Source: Parcubacteria group bacterium M10-OD1-1 (GTDB lineage: Bacteria > Patescibacteria > Paceibacteria > Moranbacterales > UBA2206). From it: a stretch of DNA of 64,000 bases. The position numbers and the translations under genes are program-made. Under the pieces are notes generated by a model. It did no database searches, was not told where the DNA came from, and was given only the letters and a program-made list of their open reading frames with translations. The DNA lies in assembly GCA_003056145.1 (NCBI GenBank), contig LSNL01000003.1, positions 209,853 through 273,852 of the forward strand, read 5' to 3'. Shown here piece after piece: positions 7,032 to 14,906 of this stretch (position 1 is its first letter; every line of letters begins with the position of its first letter).

Positions 7032-8273
7032 TTATGACTGTTTTATTTTTGAAATTAAACTTTTGATAGGAATAATCTTGCTCTTTATTTCGTTTCTCTT
7101 TTTAAACTCAACGCCACCAGCGTCAATGGATTTTCCACTAATTACGACTCTATACGGAATTCCAATTAAATCTGAGTCGGCAAACTTTTCTCCAGCTCGG
7201 ACATTACGATCATCATAAAGAGTTTCAATGCTGTTTTTCAATAAATCATCGTAAATTTTTTGTGCTTCCTCATCTTTTCCAAGGCTAATGAGATGAACAT
7301 TAAAAGGTGCAACAGCTTCTGGCCAAATAATTCCCTTATTATCATTGTAGATTTCGGTGATTGTTCCCATGACGCGTTGCGGACCGATACCGTAACATCC
7401 CATGATTACCGACTTTGATTTTCCTTCCTTATCTTTATATTTTAAATCTAGTGCTCTAGAGAATTTATCCATAAGTTTAAAAATATTTCCTACTTCTACG
7501 GCTTTTTCTTCGTGCAATTTAGCATTTCCGCACTCAGGGCACTGGTGATTTAAATCTTTGATTATTTCCTTGTTGACGGCGATGTGACACTTATCGCAAA
7601 CATAAATTAAGTCTTCTCCAGAAGAAGTAATCGTTTGAAATTCATGGGAATATTGGGAAAAAGTCCCACCAGAAGCATAAGTCATATAGGTTTTATCTCC
7701 TAATCCTAGTCGATTAAATATTTTAAGATAAGCCTCTTGAGCTTTTTTATAATATACTTCTAAATCTTCTTGATTGGCGTGGAAGGAATAAAGGTCTTTC
7801 ATAATGAATTCTCTAAGACGCATTATTCCAGATTTGGCACGTTTTTCATTTCTAAATTTAGTTTGAAATTGGTAGACATATTTTGGTAGGTCTTTATAGG
7901 AATTGATGTGTTTTTTAATTAAATTGACTAATGGTTCTTCATGAGTTGTTCCTAGTCCAACTTCTCCGCCAGTTTTTATTTTGGTTTTAAACCACACATC
8001 CAAAACTTCGTCGTCCCAACGTCCGGTTATTTTCCAGATTTTCGGATTTTGAAGGGCGGTCAAAAGAATTTCTTGTCCTCCTATGGCATTAATTTCTTCG
8101 CGAATTATTTCTATTATTTTATTAAGTGTTCTAAGTCCAAGTGGCAAAAAAGAATAAACTCCAGCCATTTCTTTATCAATAAACCCAGCCCTAAGAAGAA
8201 GTTGAGCATTTAGACTGACCTCATCTTTGGGGGCTTGCTTTTGGGTTTTGGTAAATAATTGTGATTGTTTCAT
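7032..8273 (-). CDS. proS: Prolyl-tRNA synthetase, short form with zinc ribbon
   Basis: Charges tRNA-Pro with proline. Class II motifs are present: motif 1 around residues 30-62, motif 2 with FQTKFRNEKRAKSGIMRLRE (136-155), motif 3 with GCYGIGPQRVMG (about 293-304), then an anticodon-binding domain containing YDDRNVRAGEKFADSDLIG. At 413 residues it lacks the editing insertion (INS, roughly 180 residues) of the usual bacterial enzyme. In its place is a short zinc ribbon, CxxC at 226/229 and CxxC at 245/248. Misacylated Ala-tRNA-Pro would then need a separate deacylase, none of which is in this window. The start ATG at 8273 gives the expected N-terminal MKQSQLF. Confidence 0.96.
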   Translation of the reverse strand: MKQSQLFTKTQKQAPKDEVSLNAQLLLRAGFIDKEMAGVYSFLPLGLRTLNKIIEIIREEINAIGGQEILLTALQNPKIWKITGRWDDEVLDVWFKTKIKTGGEVGLGTTHEEPLVNLIKKHINSYKDLPKYVYQFQTKFRNEKRAKSGIMRLREFIMKDLYSFHANQEDLEVYYKKAQEAYLKIFNRLGLGDKTYMTYASGGTFSQYSHEFQTITSSGEDLIYVCDKCHIAVNKEIIKDLNHQCPECGNAKLHEEKAVEVGNIFKLMDKFSRALDLKYKDKEGKSKSVIMGCYGIGPQRVMGTITEIYNDNKGIIWPEAVAPFNVHLISLGKDEEAQKIYDDLLKNSIETLYDDRNVRAGEKFADSDLIGIPYRVVISGKSIDAGGVEFKKRNEIKSKIIPIKSLISKIKQS

Positions 8274-8435
8274 ATTTTTTAATAAAGTTAGGAAAGAATA
8301 AATAAAATAGACTAGAGGTAGTTTATTGTAAATTTAGTGCTTTTATAATGGCATAATAAAAAATAAAAATCAACTGAAAAATTTTCCTGACTAATTTCTT
8401 AAAACCAAAGAAGGTTTATTTTTCTAGATTAATTA

Positions 8436-8444
8436 TGCTATAAT
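8436..8444 (+). promoter_or_regulatory. Extended -10 promoter of ispG
   Basis: TGCTATAAT is a perfect extended -10. Transcription should start near 8451, leaving about 22 untranslated bases with no Shine-Dalgarno site before the ATG at 8474. Confidence 0.55.
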
Positions 8445-8473
8445 TAGCTTAAAATAATTCTAAAATAATTATT

Positions 8474-9526
8474 ATGAAAAAATATATTTCAAGTGTAGTG
8501 AAAGTTGGTCAGTATAGATTAGGAGGAAAAAATCCAGTTCGTATACAATCAATGTGCAACACTGACACACGAGATGTTGCGATGACAGTTAAGCAGATAT
8601 TAAATTTAGAAAAAGTTGGTTGTGAAATAATTAGAGTAGCGGTTCCTGATCAGGAAGCAGCTAAAGCTTTAGGAAAAATAAAAAAACAAATCCATATTCC
8701 TTTAGTAGCGGATATTCATTTTGATTATAAGCTAGCTTTGGAAGCTATGAAACAAGGAGTGGATAAACTAAGAATTAATCCTGGAAATATCGGTTCGGAG
8801 GAAAAAATCAAAGCGGTAGTTTTAATGGCTAAAAAGAAAAAAATTCCCATTAGAATTGGTATCAATAGTGGTTCGTTAGAAAAGGATATTTTGAAAAAGT
8901 ACAAAGGTAAAGCTACTGCCAATGGGATGGTGGAATCAGCTATGAGGCATATTAAAATTTTAGAAAAGTATAAGTTTAAAGATATTTTAATTTCTCTTAA
9001 AGCTTCTGATATTAAAAGAACCGTAGAGGCTTATAGAATGTTAGCCGAAAAAGTTAAGTACCCTCTTCATATCGGAGTAACAGAAGCCGGAACATCCTTT
9101 AGAGGAACAATAATGTCATCTATTGGTTTAGGAATTTTACTTTATGATGGTATTGGAGCAACAATGAGAGTTTCTTTAACGGCGGACACAACTGAAGAAG
9201 TGAAGGTGGCTTGGGAAATTCTGAAATCTTTGAAGCTTCGAAAAAGGGGAATAACTGTTACTAGTTGTCCAACTTGCGGGAGAACAGAAATTGATTTAAT
9301 TGGATTGGCGAAAAAAGTTGAAGACGCAGTAGCTTTAATTGATAAGGATATTCACGTGGCGGTAATGGGCTGCGTTGTTAACGGTCCGGGGGAAGCACGC
9401 GAAGCGGATGTTGGAGTTGCTGGTGGAAAAAAATCGGGAGCTATTTTTGTGCGAGGTAAGATAAAAAAAACTGTTCCAGAAAATAAAATTTTAGAAGCTC
9501 TTTTAGAAGAGATTGATAAGTTATAA
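8474..9526 (+). CDS. ispG: 4-hydroxy-3-methylbut-2-enyl diphosphate synthase
   Basis: IspG (GcpE) performs the penultimate step of the MEP isoprenoid pathway, reducing MEcPP to HMBPP with a [4Fe-4S] cluster. The N-terminal TIM barrel opens with GGKNPVRIQSMCNTDTRDV (residues 18-36). The cluster ligands are Cys265 and Cys268 (TSCPTCGRTE) and Cys300 in MGCVVNGPGEAREADVG, followed by the family's Glu. Length 350 is normal for the bacterial short form. It stands alone between divergent proS and convergent prfA; no other MEP gene is in this window. Isoprenoids would supply the polyprenyl carrier needed by the glycan locus. Confidence 0.96.
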   Translation: MKKYISSVVKVGQYRLGGKNPVRIQSMCNTDTRDVAMTVKQILNLEKVGCEIIRVAVPDQEAAKALGKIKKQIHIPLVADIHFDYKLALEAMKQGVDKLRINPGNIGSEEKIKAVVLMAKKKKIPIRIGINSGSLEKDILKKYKGKATANGMVESAMRHIKILEKYKFKDILISLKASDIKRTVEAYRMLAEKVKYPLHIGVTEAGTSFRGTIMSSIGLGILLYDGIGATMRVSLTADTTEEVKVAWEILKSLKLRKRGITVTSCPTCGRTEIDLIGLAKKVEDAVALIDKDIHVAVMGCVVNGPGEAREADVGVAGGKKSGAIFVRGKIKKTVPENKILEALLEEIDKL

Positions 9527-9540
9527 TTAAATAAAAAAGT

Positions 9541-9561
9541 AATATAAAAATTTTTTATATT
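9541..9561. terminator. AT-only hairpin between ispG and prfA
   Basis: AATATAAAAA and TTTTTATATT form a nearly perfect palindrome between two convergent stop codons, with flanking T/A runs that could serve either direction. A stem of A-T pairs only is weak, so the call is tentative. Confidence 0.35.
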
Positions 9562-9585
9562 TCAAAATAGATTACTAGCTAAAAT

Positions 9586-10647
9586 TTATTTCTGCATTTT
9601 TAATTTTATATCAGCTTCTTGAAGAGAAAGAATAATATTGTCTAAATCTCCACTAAGAATACCTTCTAAGTTGCTCCAACTTTTTTTGATACGGTGATCA
9701 GTTACTCTATCCTGAGGATAATTATAAGTTCTAATTTTTTCACTTCGGTCGCCAGTTCCAATTTGACTACGACGAGCATCTCCAACTTTATTTTCTCTCT
9801 TCTCTTTTTCTATTTGTAGTAATCTGGAACGAAGAACTTTCATTGCTTTATCTTTATTTTTAAGTTGGGATTTTTCATCTTGACAAGAAACTATTAAGTT
9901 AGTAGGTAAATGAGTAATCCGAACAGCTGATTTAGTAGTATTGACGGATTGACCTCCTGGACCAGAAGAGCAAAAAGTATCAATCCGAATATCTTTCTCT
10001 TCGATAACTAAATCAACTTCTTCGGCTTCTGGTAGAATAGCGACGGTAACGGTAGAAGTATGAATTCGTCCAGATTTTTCGGTTTCTGGAATTCTTTGCA
10101 CCCTGTGTACTCCTGATTCATATTTCATTTTACTATATACATCAGTACCTTTAATTTCAAAAATTACTTCCTTATAACCACCAATGCCAGTTGTATGAGA
10201 ATTGAGAAGAGAAATTTGCCAAGTATTCTTTTCAGCGAAATGGGAATACATTCTAAAAAGTTCAGCGGAAAATAAAGCTGATTCGTCACCTCCAGCTCCA
10301 GCTCTAATTTCTACAATAATATTTTTATTATCGTTAGGATCCTTAGGAATTAATGCTTGCTCAAGCTTTTTTTTAAGAATTTCTTTTTGAGAAGCTAGCT
10401 CAATATTTTCAGACATAGCCATTTCTTTTAATTCTTGATCAGTATCATTATTAGCTATATCAGCATTTTCTTGCATAGTTTTTTCAAGACTTTCTAACTC
10501 ATTGATTATTTTTATGGTTCCTTCTAATTCAGATTGTCTTTTGCCAAGTTGAGCTAATTTTTGAGTATCAGAAACAACCTCAGGTAAATTGAGTTGCTCT
10601 TGTATATTTTGATATTCTTGTTTAATAGCGTCTATTTGGCTTTTCAT
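9586..10647 (-). CDS. prfA: Peptide chain release factor 1
   Basis: RF1 ends translation at UAA and UAG. The protein has the helical N-terminal domain (1-100), the RAGAGGDESALF block (115-126), the stop-codon reading tripeptide P-x-T as PET at 187-189 in RVQRIPETEKSGRIHTS, and the catalytic GGQ at 231-233 followed by SVNTTKSAVRITH. P-x-T rather than S-P-F marks it as RF1, not RF2. Length 353 is typical. One oddity is Cys226 in RIDTFCSSGPGGQ, where Arg or a similar residue is usual. It converges on ispG. Confidence 0.97.
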   Translation of the reverse strand: MKSQIDAIKQEYQNIQEQLNLPEVVSDTQKLAQLGKRQSELEGTIKIINELESLEKTMQENADIANNDTDQELKEMAMSENIELASQKEILKKKLEQALIPKDPNDNKNIIVEIRAGAGGDESALFSAELFRMYSHFAEKNTWQISLLNSHTTGIGGYKEVIFEIKGTDVYSKMKYESGVHRVQRIPETEKSGRIHTSTVTVAILPEAEEVDLVIEEKDIRIDTFCSSGPGGQSVNTTKSAVRITHLPTNLIVSCQDEKSQLKNKDKAMKVLRSRLLQIEKEKRENKVGDARRSQIGTGDRSEKIRTYNYPQDRVTDHRIKKSWSNLEGILSGDLDNIILSLQEADIKLKMQK

Positions 10648-10704
10648 TAATCCAATCTTAGCTTACTTTAAAAGGTTTGTAAACTAAAGCTTAGGAGTAA
10701 AAAT

Positions 10705-10734
10705 TTGCTTTTTACTTATTTTTTATGCTTTAAT
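10705..10734 (+). promoter_or_regulatory. Promoter candidate for the 100-residue membrane protein
   Basis: TTGCTT (10705-10710) and TTTAAT (10729-10734) are separated by 18 bases, with TG at 10726-10727 placed as an extended -10. It is the only reasonable promoter upstream of the gene at 10790. Confidence 0.35.
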
Positions 10735-10789
10735 AAAAGAAATAGTTCCTTATTAGATTATCATTCTATTAATAAAGGAGGATGGGAAA

Positions 10790-11092
10790 ATGGAAAATTA
10801 TATATTTTTAGTTCTTGGTATATTGGTAGTTGATTTAGTGGCAATATTTATTTTGAAAGAGTTTGATATTTTAGAATATTGCCAAAAGAAATATCAGGAC
10901 CCAATCGCCTATATAGTAATGACCATGTTGATGTATATGGCGATAATAGGCAGTTGGATTATGCTGCCATTTATTGTCACTCTTTTCTTAGTTGAGAAAA
11001 TTGGTCAAGCAATTATTATTAGGATAGTTAGTTTGGCATTAATGTTGGTTTTTAATAAAATGATGGGAGAAAAATCTTTTTTGGCGAGTTAA
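10790..11092 (+). CDS. Small integral membrane protein, unknown
   Basis: I do not recognise a family. The 100-residue product has about three hydrophobic segments: residues 3-23 (ending IFILKEF), about 42-62 (YIVMTMLMYMAIIGSWIMLPF) continuing into FIVTLFLV, and about 75-90 (IIIRIVSLALMLVF). A charged loop at 24-40 probably faces the cytoplasm. It has a strong AAAGGAGG site nine bases before the ATG and a clear terminator after the stop, so it is a real single-gene unit despite its size. Confidence 0.65.
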   Translation: MENYIFLVLGILVVDLVAIFILKEFDILEYCQKKYQDPIAYIVMTMLMYMAIIGSWIMLPFIVTLFLVEKIGQAIIIRIVSLALMLVFNKMMGEKSFLAS

Positions 11093-11109
11093 CTAACGCC
11101 TTAAAACAG

Positions 11110-11146
11110 AAGGCTATTCTTTTGAAAACGAAAGAATAGCTTTTTT
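11110..11146 (+). terminator. Intrinsic terminator before secA
   Basis: AAGGCTATTCTTT (11110-11122) pairs with AAAGAATAGCTTTT (11131-11144, one G-T pair) and runs into TTTTTT. The T tract overlaps the -35 of the secA promoter, so the two units are packed together. Confidence 0.85.
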
Positions 11147-11173
11147 GACCAAAAGGTATTTTTTTAGTAGAAT
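11145..11173 (+). promoter_or_regulatory. Promoter of secA
   Basis: TTGACC (11145-11150) and TAGAAT (11168-11173) are 17 bases apart. Transcription should start near 11180, giving a leader of about 32 bases without a Shine-Dalgarno site. Confidence 0.6.
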
Positions 11174-11211
11174 AGATAAGTTAAGTTTTTAAAATTAATA
11201 AAATATAAAAT

Positions 11212-13854
11212 ATGTCATTTCTTAATAAATTATTTGGTTCCAACGAGAGAGAGGTTGTTAAGTTACATCCGACAGTAGAAAAAATAAATTCTTTAAGTCC
11301 TGAAATAGAAAAACTTTCAGATCTTGAATTGCAAGGTAAAACAGAGGAATTTAGAAAAAGAAGTAAAACGGGAGAAAGTCTAAATGATTTATTGCCAGAA
11401 GCTTTTGCTGTGGTTAGAGAAACCGCCAAGAGGGTGATTGGCGAACGGCATTACGATGTTCAGTTAATGGGAGGTATAGTTCTTCATCAAGGAAAAATTG
11501 CTGAGATGAAAACTGGAGAAGGAAAAACCTTAACCTCTACTTTGCCAATTTATTTAAACGCTATTTCTCAAAAAGGTGTTCATGTAGTGACAGTTAATGA
11601 CTATTTAGCAAAACGAGATTGTAACTGGATGGGTTCTATTCTTCATTTTTTAGGAATTTCCACTGCTTGCATAATTCACGATACTTCTTATATTTATGGT
11701 CCGAAAATTATTGATAACGATGAAGTTAGTGTAGAAATGGAAAATCTAAAACCAGTCAGCCGAAGAGAGGCTTATCAGGCTGATGTTACTTACGGGACTA
11801 ACAACGAGTTCGGTTTTGATTATTTGAGAGATAATATGGTGCAAAGCTTAGAGGAAATGACTCAAAGAGAGCCTAACTTTGTAATTATTGATGAGGTAGA
11901 TTCTATTTTAATTGATGAAGCTAGAACACCGTTAATTATTTCGGCTCCAGATAATGAATCAACTAAAATGTATCAACAGTTTGCTTCATTAGTTCCAAGA
12001 TTAAAAAATGGAGAAGACTATGAAGTGGATGAAAAAATGAAGGCAGTGGCTATTTCTGAAAAGGGAATTTCTAAAATTGAAGCGTGGTTAGGAATAGATA
12101 ATATTTATGAACAAGGACGGATGAAATATGTTCATCATTTGGAGCAAGCGTTAAAAGCAGAAGCAATTTTTAAAAAAGATCATGATTATGTGGTGAAGGA
12201 GGGAGAAGTAATGATTGTAGATGATTTTACAGGACGATTGATGCCTGGTCGTCGTTATAGTGAAGGACTTCATCAAGCGATTGAAGCCAAAGAGGGAGTG
12301 ATGGTGCAAAAAGAATCTAGAACCTTAGCTACTATTACTTTTCAGAATTACTTTAGAATGTATGAAAAGATTTCTGGTATGACTGGGACAGCTACTACTT
12401 CTGCTGAGGAATTTTTTAGAGTATATAAAATGGAAGTCATTGAGATTCCAACTGGGAAAAAACTTATTCGAAAAGATTTGCCGGATATTGTTTATAAATC
12501 GGAAAAAGGAAAATTTGATGCGATTGTAAAAAAAATAAAAGAAGTCCACTTAATAGGACAACCAATTTTAGTAGGAACAATTGCTATTGAAAAATCAGAA
12601 TATTTAAGTGCTCTATTAAAACGATTTGGCATAGAACATGAAGTTCTTAACGCCAAGCAACACGAAAAAGAAGCCACGATAATTACGGATGCTGGTAAGA
12701 AAAATGCGGTAACCATTGCTACTAATATGGCGGGACGAGGGACAGATATTAAATTAGGAGAAGGCGTTAAAGAAGTAGGCGGATTGTTCATCTTAGGGAC
12801 AGAACGACACGAAGCTCGGCGTATTGATAATCAATTAAGAGGTCGTTCTGGAAGACAAGGTGATCCAGGAGTTTCTCAATTTTATGTTTCTCTAGAGGAC
12901 GAGCTTATGCGAAGGTTTGGCGGAGATAAATTGATTAAGATGATGGATACCTTAAAACTTCCTGAAGACCAGCCAATCCAAAATAGAATTATTTCTAAAA
13001 CTATTGAAAATGCTCAATCAAAGATTGAAGGATTTAATTTTGATATCAGAAAGCATGTTTTGGACTATGATGATGTAATGAATAAACAAAGAGAAATTGT
13101 TTATAAAACACGAAAAGAAGTTTTAAAAGCTAAAGACACTAAAAATGAGATTTTAAAATATATCAACGATGAGGTGGATAGGATTATTTCTTTTCATTGT
13201 GCAGGAGAAGAAAATAATTGGAATCTTGAAGAAGTCCTTGAAAATATAAAAAGTATTGTAGCTGTTGATGCAGTAGTTATAAAAAAATTAGAAGCTATTA
13301 AAAATGATAAAGTAAAAACTTTAGCTGAAAAAAATGTTGCTATGGCTGAATATCTAGTAGGTATTATCAAAGAGGCTTATAACAAGAAAGAGCAAGAAGT
13401 AGGAATAGAAAATTTAAGAATGATTGAACGATCTATTATCTTACAGACAATAGATGCAACTTGGATGGATCATTTAGATGAAATTGATTATCTTCGTGAA
13501 GGAATTGGTTTGCGTGGCTATGGACAGAGAGACCCTTTGGTAGAATATAAAAGAGAGGCTTTTATTATGTTTTCTAGTCTTTTGGATAACATTCATTCTA
13601 CTGTTGTACGGACTATCTTTAAAATTACTATTGCTCCTTCAGAACCAACAGACGAAACTATTACGGCTAATAATTTAAATTATAGCGGAGGAGAAGACAC
13701 TCACCAATTTGAAAATACTCAGGCAGAATTAACGGCAGAAGGTTCAAAAATAGAAGCGCCGAAGCAAGAACCTATTATTAGTAGCAAAGTTGGGAGAAAT
13801 GATCCTTGTCCTTGTGGTAGCGGGAAAAAATATAAAAAATGTCACGGAAAGTAA
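11212..13854 (+). CDS. secA: Preprotein translocase ATPase SecA
   Basis: SecA is the motor that pushes unfolded proteins through SecYEG. Visible features in order: Walker A loop MKTGEGKT (about 99-106), substrate-cross-linking domain, DEAD motif within IDEVDSILIDEARTPLI (near 225), the IEAKEGV segment, EKISGMTGTA, the second ATPase fold with ATNMAGRGTDI and GRSGRQGDPG, the helical scaffold with DATWMDHLDEIDYLREGIGLRGYGQRDPL, and a C-terminal SEC-C zinc motif (Cys866, Cys868, Cys877, His878). Length 880 is normal. It has its own promoter. secDF lies 1 kb downstream, so translocase parts are clustered here. Confidence 0.98.
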   Translation: MSFLNKLFGSNEREVVKLHPTVEKINSLSPEIEKLSDLELQGKTEEFRKRSKTGESLNDLLPEAFAVVRETAKRVIGERHYDVQLMGGIVLHQGKIAEMKTGEGKTLTSTLPIYLNAISQKGVHVVTVNDYLAKRDCNWMGSILHFLGISTACIIHDTSYIYGPKIIDNDEVSVEMENLKPVSRREAYQADVTYGTNNEFGFDYLRDNMVQSLEEMTQREPNFVIIDEVDSILIDEARTPLIISAPDNESTKMYQQFASLVPRLKNGEDYEVDEKMKAVAISEKGISKIEAWLGIDNIYEQGRMKYVHHLEQALKAEAIFKKDHDYVVKEGEVMIVDDFTGRLMPGRRYSEGLHQAIEAKEGVMVQKESRTLATITFQNYFRMYEKISGMTGTATTSAEEFFRVYKMEVIEIPTGKKLIRKDLPDIVYKSEKGKFDAIVKKIKEVHLIGQPILVGTIAIEKSEYLSALLKRFGIEHEVLNAKQHEKEATIITDAGKKNAVTIATNMAGRGTDIKLGEGVKEVGGLFILGTERHEARRIDNQLRGRSGRQGDPGVSQFYVSLEDELMRRFGGDKLIKMMDTLKLPEDQPIQNRIISKTIENAQSKIEGFNFDIRKHVLDYDDVMNKQREIVYKTRKEVLKAKDTKNEILKYINDEVDRIISFHCAGEENNWNLEEVLENIKSIVAVDAVVIKKLEAIKNDKVKTLAEKNVAMAEYLVGIIKEAYNKKEQEVGIENLRMIERSIILQTIDATWMDHLDEIDYLREGIGLRGYGQRDPLVEYKREAFIMFSSLLDNIHSTVVRTIFKITIAPSEPTDETITANNLNYSGGEDTHQFENTQAELTAEGSKIEAPKQEPIISSKVGRNDPCPCGSGKKYKKCHGK

Positions 13855-13973
13855 GTATATATTTAATTAGTTAGTCAATACTATACTATTACTATAAATT
13901 AAAAAAATTCTTGACTGTTAGCTAACTACAGATTAAGCTTATAATAGTTATTTAAAATAAAGGAGGTTTGAAA

Positions 13974-14120
13974 ATGGATTGGTTAATGAATAATTTTTTA
14001 AGATTTCTTTGGCGCAAGCTTCACAGTTTTGCTCGGCCCACTAGTTTGGGTCAACGGGATTACTCCAAGGAAGTAACCTGGAGAAATTATAAGTTAAAAA
14101 TTAAAAATAATAATCAATAA
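13974..14120 (+). CDS. 48-residue basic peptide gene
   Basis: A short gene with a strong AAAGGAGG site before the ATG and no known family. The peptide has an aromatic amphipathic N-terminus (WLMNNFLRFLWRKL) that could bind a membrane, then a polar basic tail. Bases 14037-14085 of it recur at 14649-14697 after the next gene. The two copies differ by three synonymous changes, one Gly/Ser change and one Trp-to-stop change, which suggests that this segment was once translated in both places. It is probably expressed with the 14146 gene, which starts 25 bases after its stop. Confidence 0.55.
   Translation: MDWLMNNFLRFLWRKLHSFARPTSLGQRDYSKEVTWRNYKLKIKNNNQ
14037..14085 (+). repeat. 49-bp direct repeat, copy 1
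   Basis: This segment, inside the 48-residue peptide gene, matches 14649-14697 at about 42 of 49 positions. The pair brackets the 14146-14661 gene at a spacing of 612 bases. Confidence 0.8.
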
Positions 14121-14145
14121 AACTAGGCTAAGAAGGAGATTGAAA

Positions 14146-14661
14146 ATGAAAAAAGTAGAGTGCAGGAGTATACTTGGAAATACCGTTGTGTTATATTGTT
14201 CGGATGAGGCATTGAAGCAGTTTATGATGCCAGATGGAGAACCAGCTAAGCGTGGCGACTGCTGGAATAGTAACTGTGGTCCATTGACAATATATGGAAC
14301 AATGGACAATCGTTTGTATGCAAAATGGGAAGATCCTGTAGAAGTTGTTGATTCTCTCAATGGAAGTGAGGAGCCATTTTCTGAGGCTGTTCGTAAATAT
14401 AATCTAACTTTAGTTTCTAAAAATATTAAAGTGGATTGTTCAGATGAGGCATTGAAGCAGTTTATGATGCCAGATGGAGAACCAGCTAAGCGTGGCGACT
14501 GCTGGAATAGCAGCTGTGGTCCATTGACAATATATGGAGCAATGGACAATCGTTTATATGCAAAATGGGAAAAAGATGCAGAAATTCTGACTCCTCTTAA
14601 TGGAAAGGATGAACCATTTTTTCTGGCGGTTCTTAGATATAAATTTTACCCACTAGTTTGA
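14146..14661 (+). CDS. Two-repeat Cys-containing protein, unknown family
   Basis: I recognise no family. The start ATG at 14146 lies 7 bases after AAGGAG; an in-frame TTG at 14140 is too close to that site. The 171-residue protein has two copies of an approximately 80-residue module: C-S-D-E-A-L-K-Q-F-M, then PDGEPAKRGDCWN, CGPLTIYG, MDNRLYAKWE, and a more variable tail ending EEPF/DEPF. Three conserved Cys per module could bind metal or form disulfides, though there is no signal peptide. At DNA level the first 137 bases of the modules are about 96% identical while the tails have diverged. The last residues and stop codon fall inside a 49-bp repeat, so the C-terminus may have been reset by the rearrangement. 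Confidence 0.65.
   Translation: MKKVECRSILGNTVVLYCSDEALKQFMMPDGEPAKRGDCWNSNCGPLTIYGTMDNRLYAKWEDPVEVVDSLNGSEEPFSEAVRKYNLTLVSKNIKVDCSDEALKQFMMPDGEPAKRGDCWNSSCGPLTIYGAMDNRLYAKWEKDAEILTPLNGKDEPFFLAVLRYKFYPLV
14195..14331 (+). repeat. Internal tandem duplication, first unit
   Basis: Aligns with 14435-14571 at a 240-base offset with five mismatches in 137 bases. The following roughly 65 bases align far less well (about two thirds identity). Confidence 0.9.
14435..14571 (+). repeat. Internal tandem duplication, second unit
   Basis: Second near-identical segment of the 240-base period repeat; see the unit at 14195-14331. Mismatches include two synonymous third-base changes and changes giving Asn to Ser and Thr to Ala. 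Confidence 0.9.
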
Positions 14662-14697
14662 GTCAACGGGATTATTCCAAAGAAGTAACTTAGAAAA
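14649..14697 (+). repeat. 49-bp direct repeat, copy 2
   Basis: Diverged copy of 14037-14085 at the 3' end of the two-repeat protein gene. In the frame of copy 1 it reads PTSLSQRDYSKEVT then a stop, with only third-position changes apart from Gly to Ser and Trp to stop. Confidence 0.8.
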
Positions 14698-14743
14698 GTT
14701 CTAGGTTTAAAAAATAGTAGAGATTTTTGATTTTTTAAATCTT

Positions 14744-14782
14744 AAGCTACAAGGAAATTAAATTTCTTTGTAGCTTTTTTTG
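14744..14782 (+). terminator. Intrinsic terminator after the two-repeat gene
   Basis: AAGCTACAA (14744-14752) pairs with TTGTAGCTT (14768-14776), the stem continues with GAAATT/AAATTTC, and a seven-T run follows. Confidence 0.85.
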
Positions 14783-14871
14783 TAATTTCAGAACTATTAA
14801 TAAAAAGAAACTAATACAAAAAAAGAAATATCTTTTGTTTTATTTAAAATAGGTCAGGCTAAGACTAAAAG

Positions 14872-14899
14872 TTGCATTTTATGGAGAATGATGTAAAAT
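14872..14899 (+). promoter_or_regulatory. Promoter of secDF; transcript probably leaderless
   Basis: TTGCAT (14872-14877) and TAAAAT (14894-14899) are 16 bases apart. The expected start point, about 7 bases after the -10, falls at 14906-14907, exactly at the secD ATG. Confidence 0.5.
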
Positions 14900-14906
14900 A
14901 CAAAAT

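Noticed and set aside
10692..10725. AGTAAAAA/TTTTTACT hairpin followed by T run upstream of 10790
   Set aside because: No plus-strand gene lies upstream to be ended (prfA runs the other way), and the stretch overlaps a promoter candidate.
14094..14549. A 151-codon frame on the minus strand with internal repeats
   Set aside because: It is the antisense image of the two-module gene; the repeats come from that gene, and no ribosome binding site or promoter precedes it.
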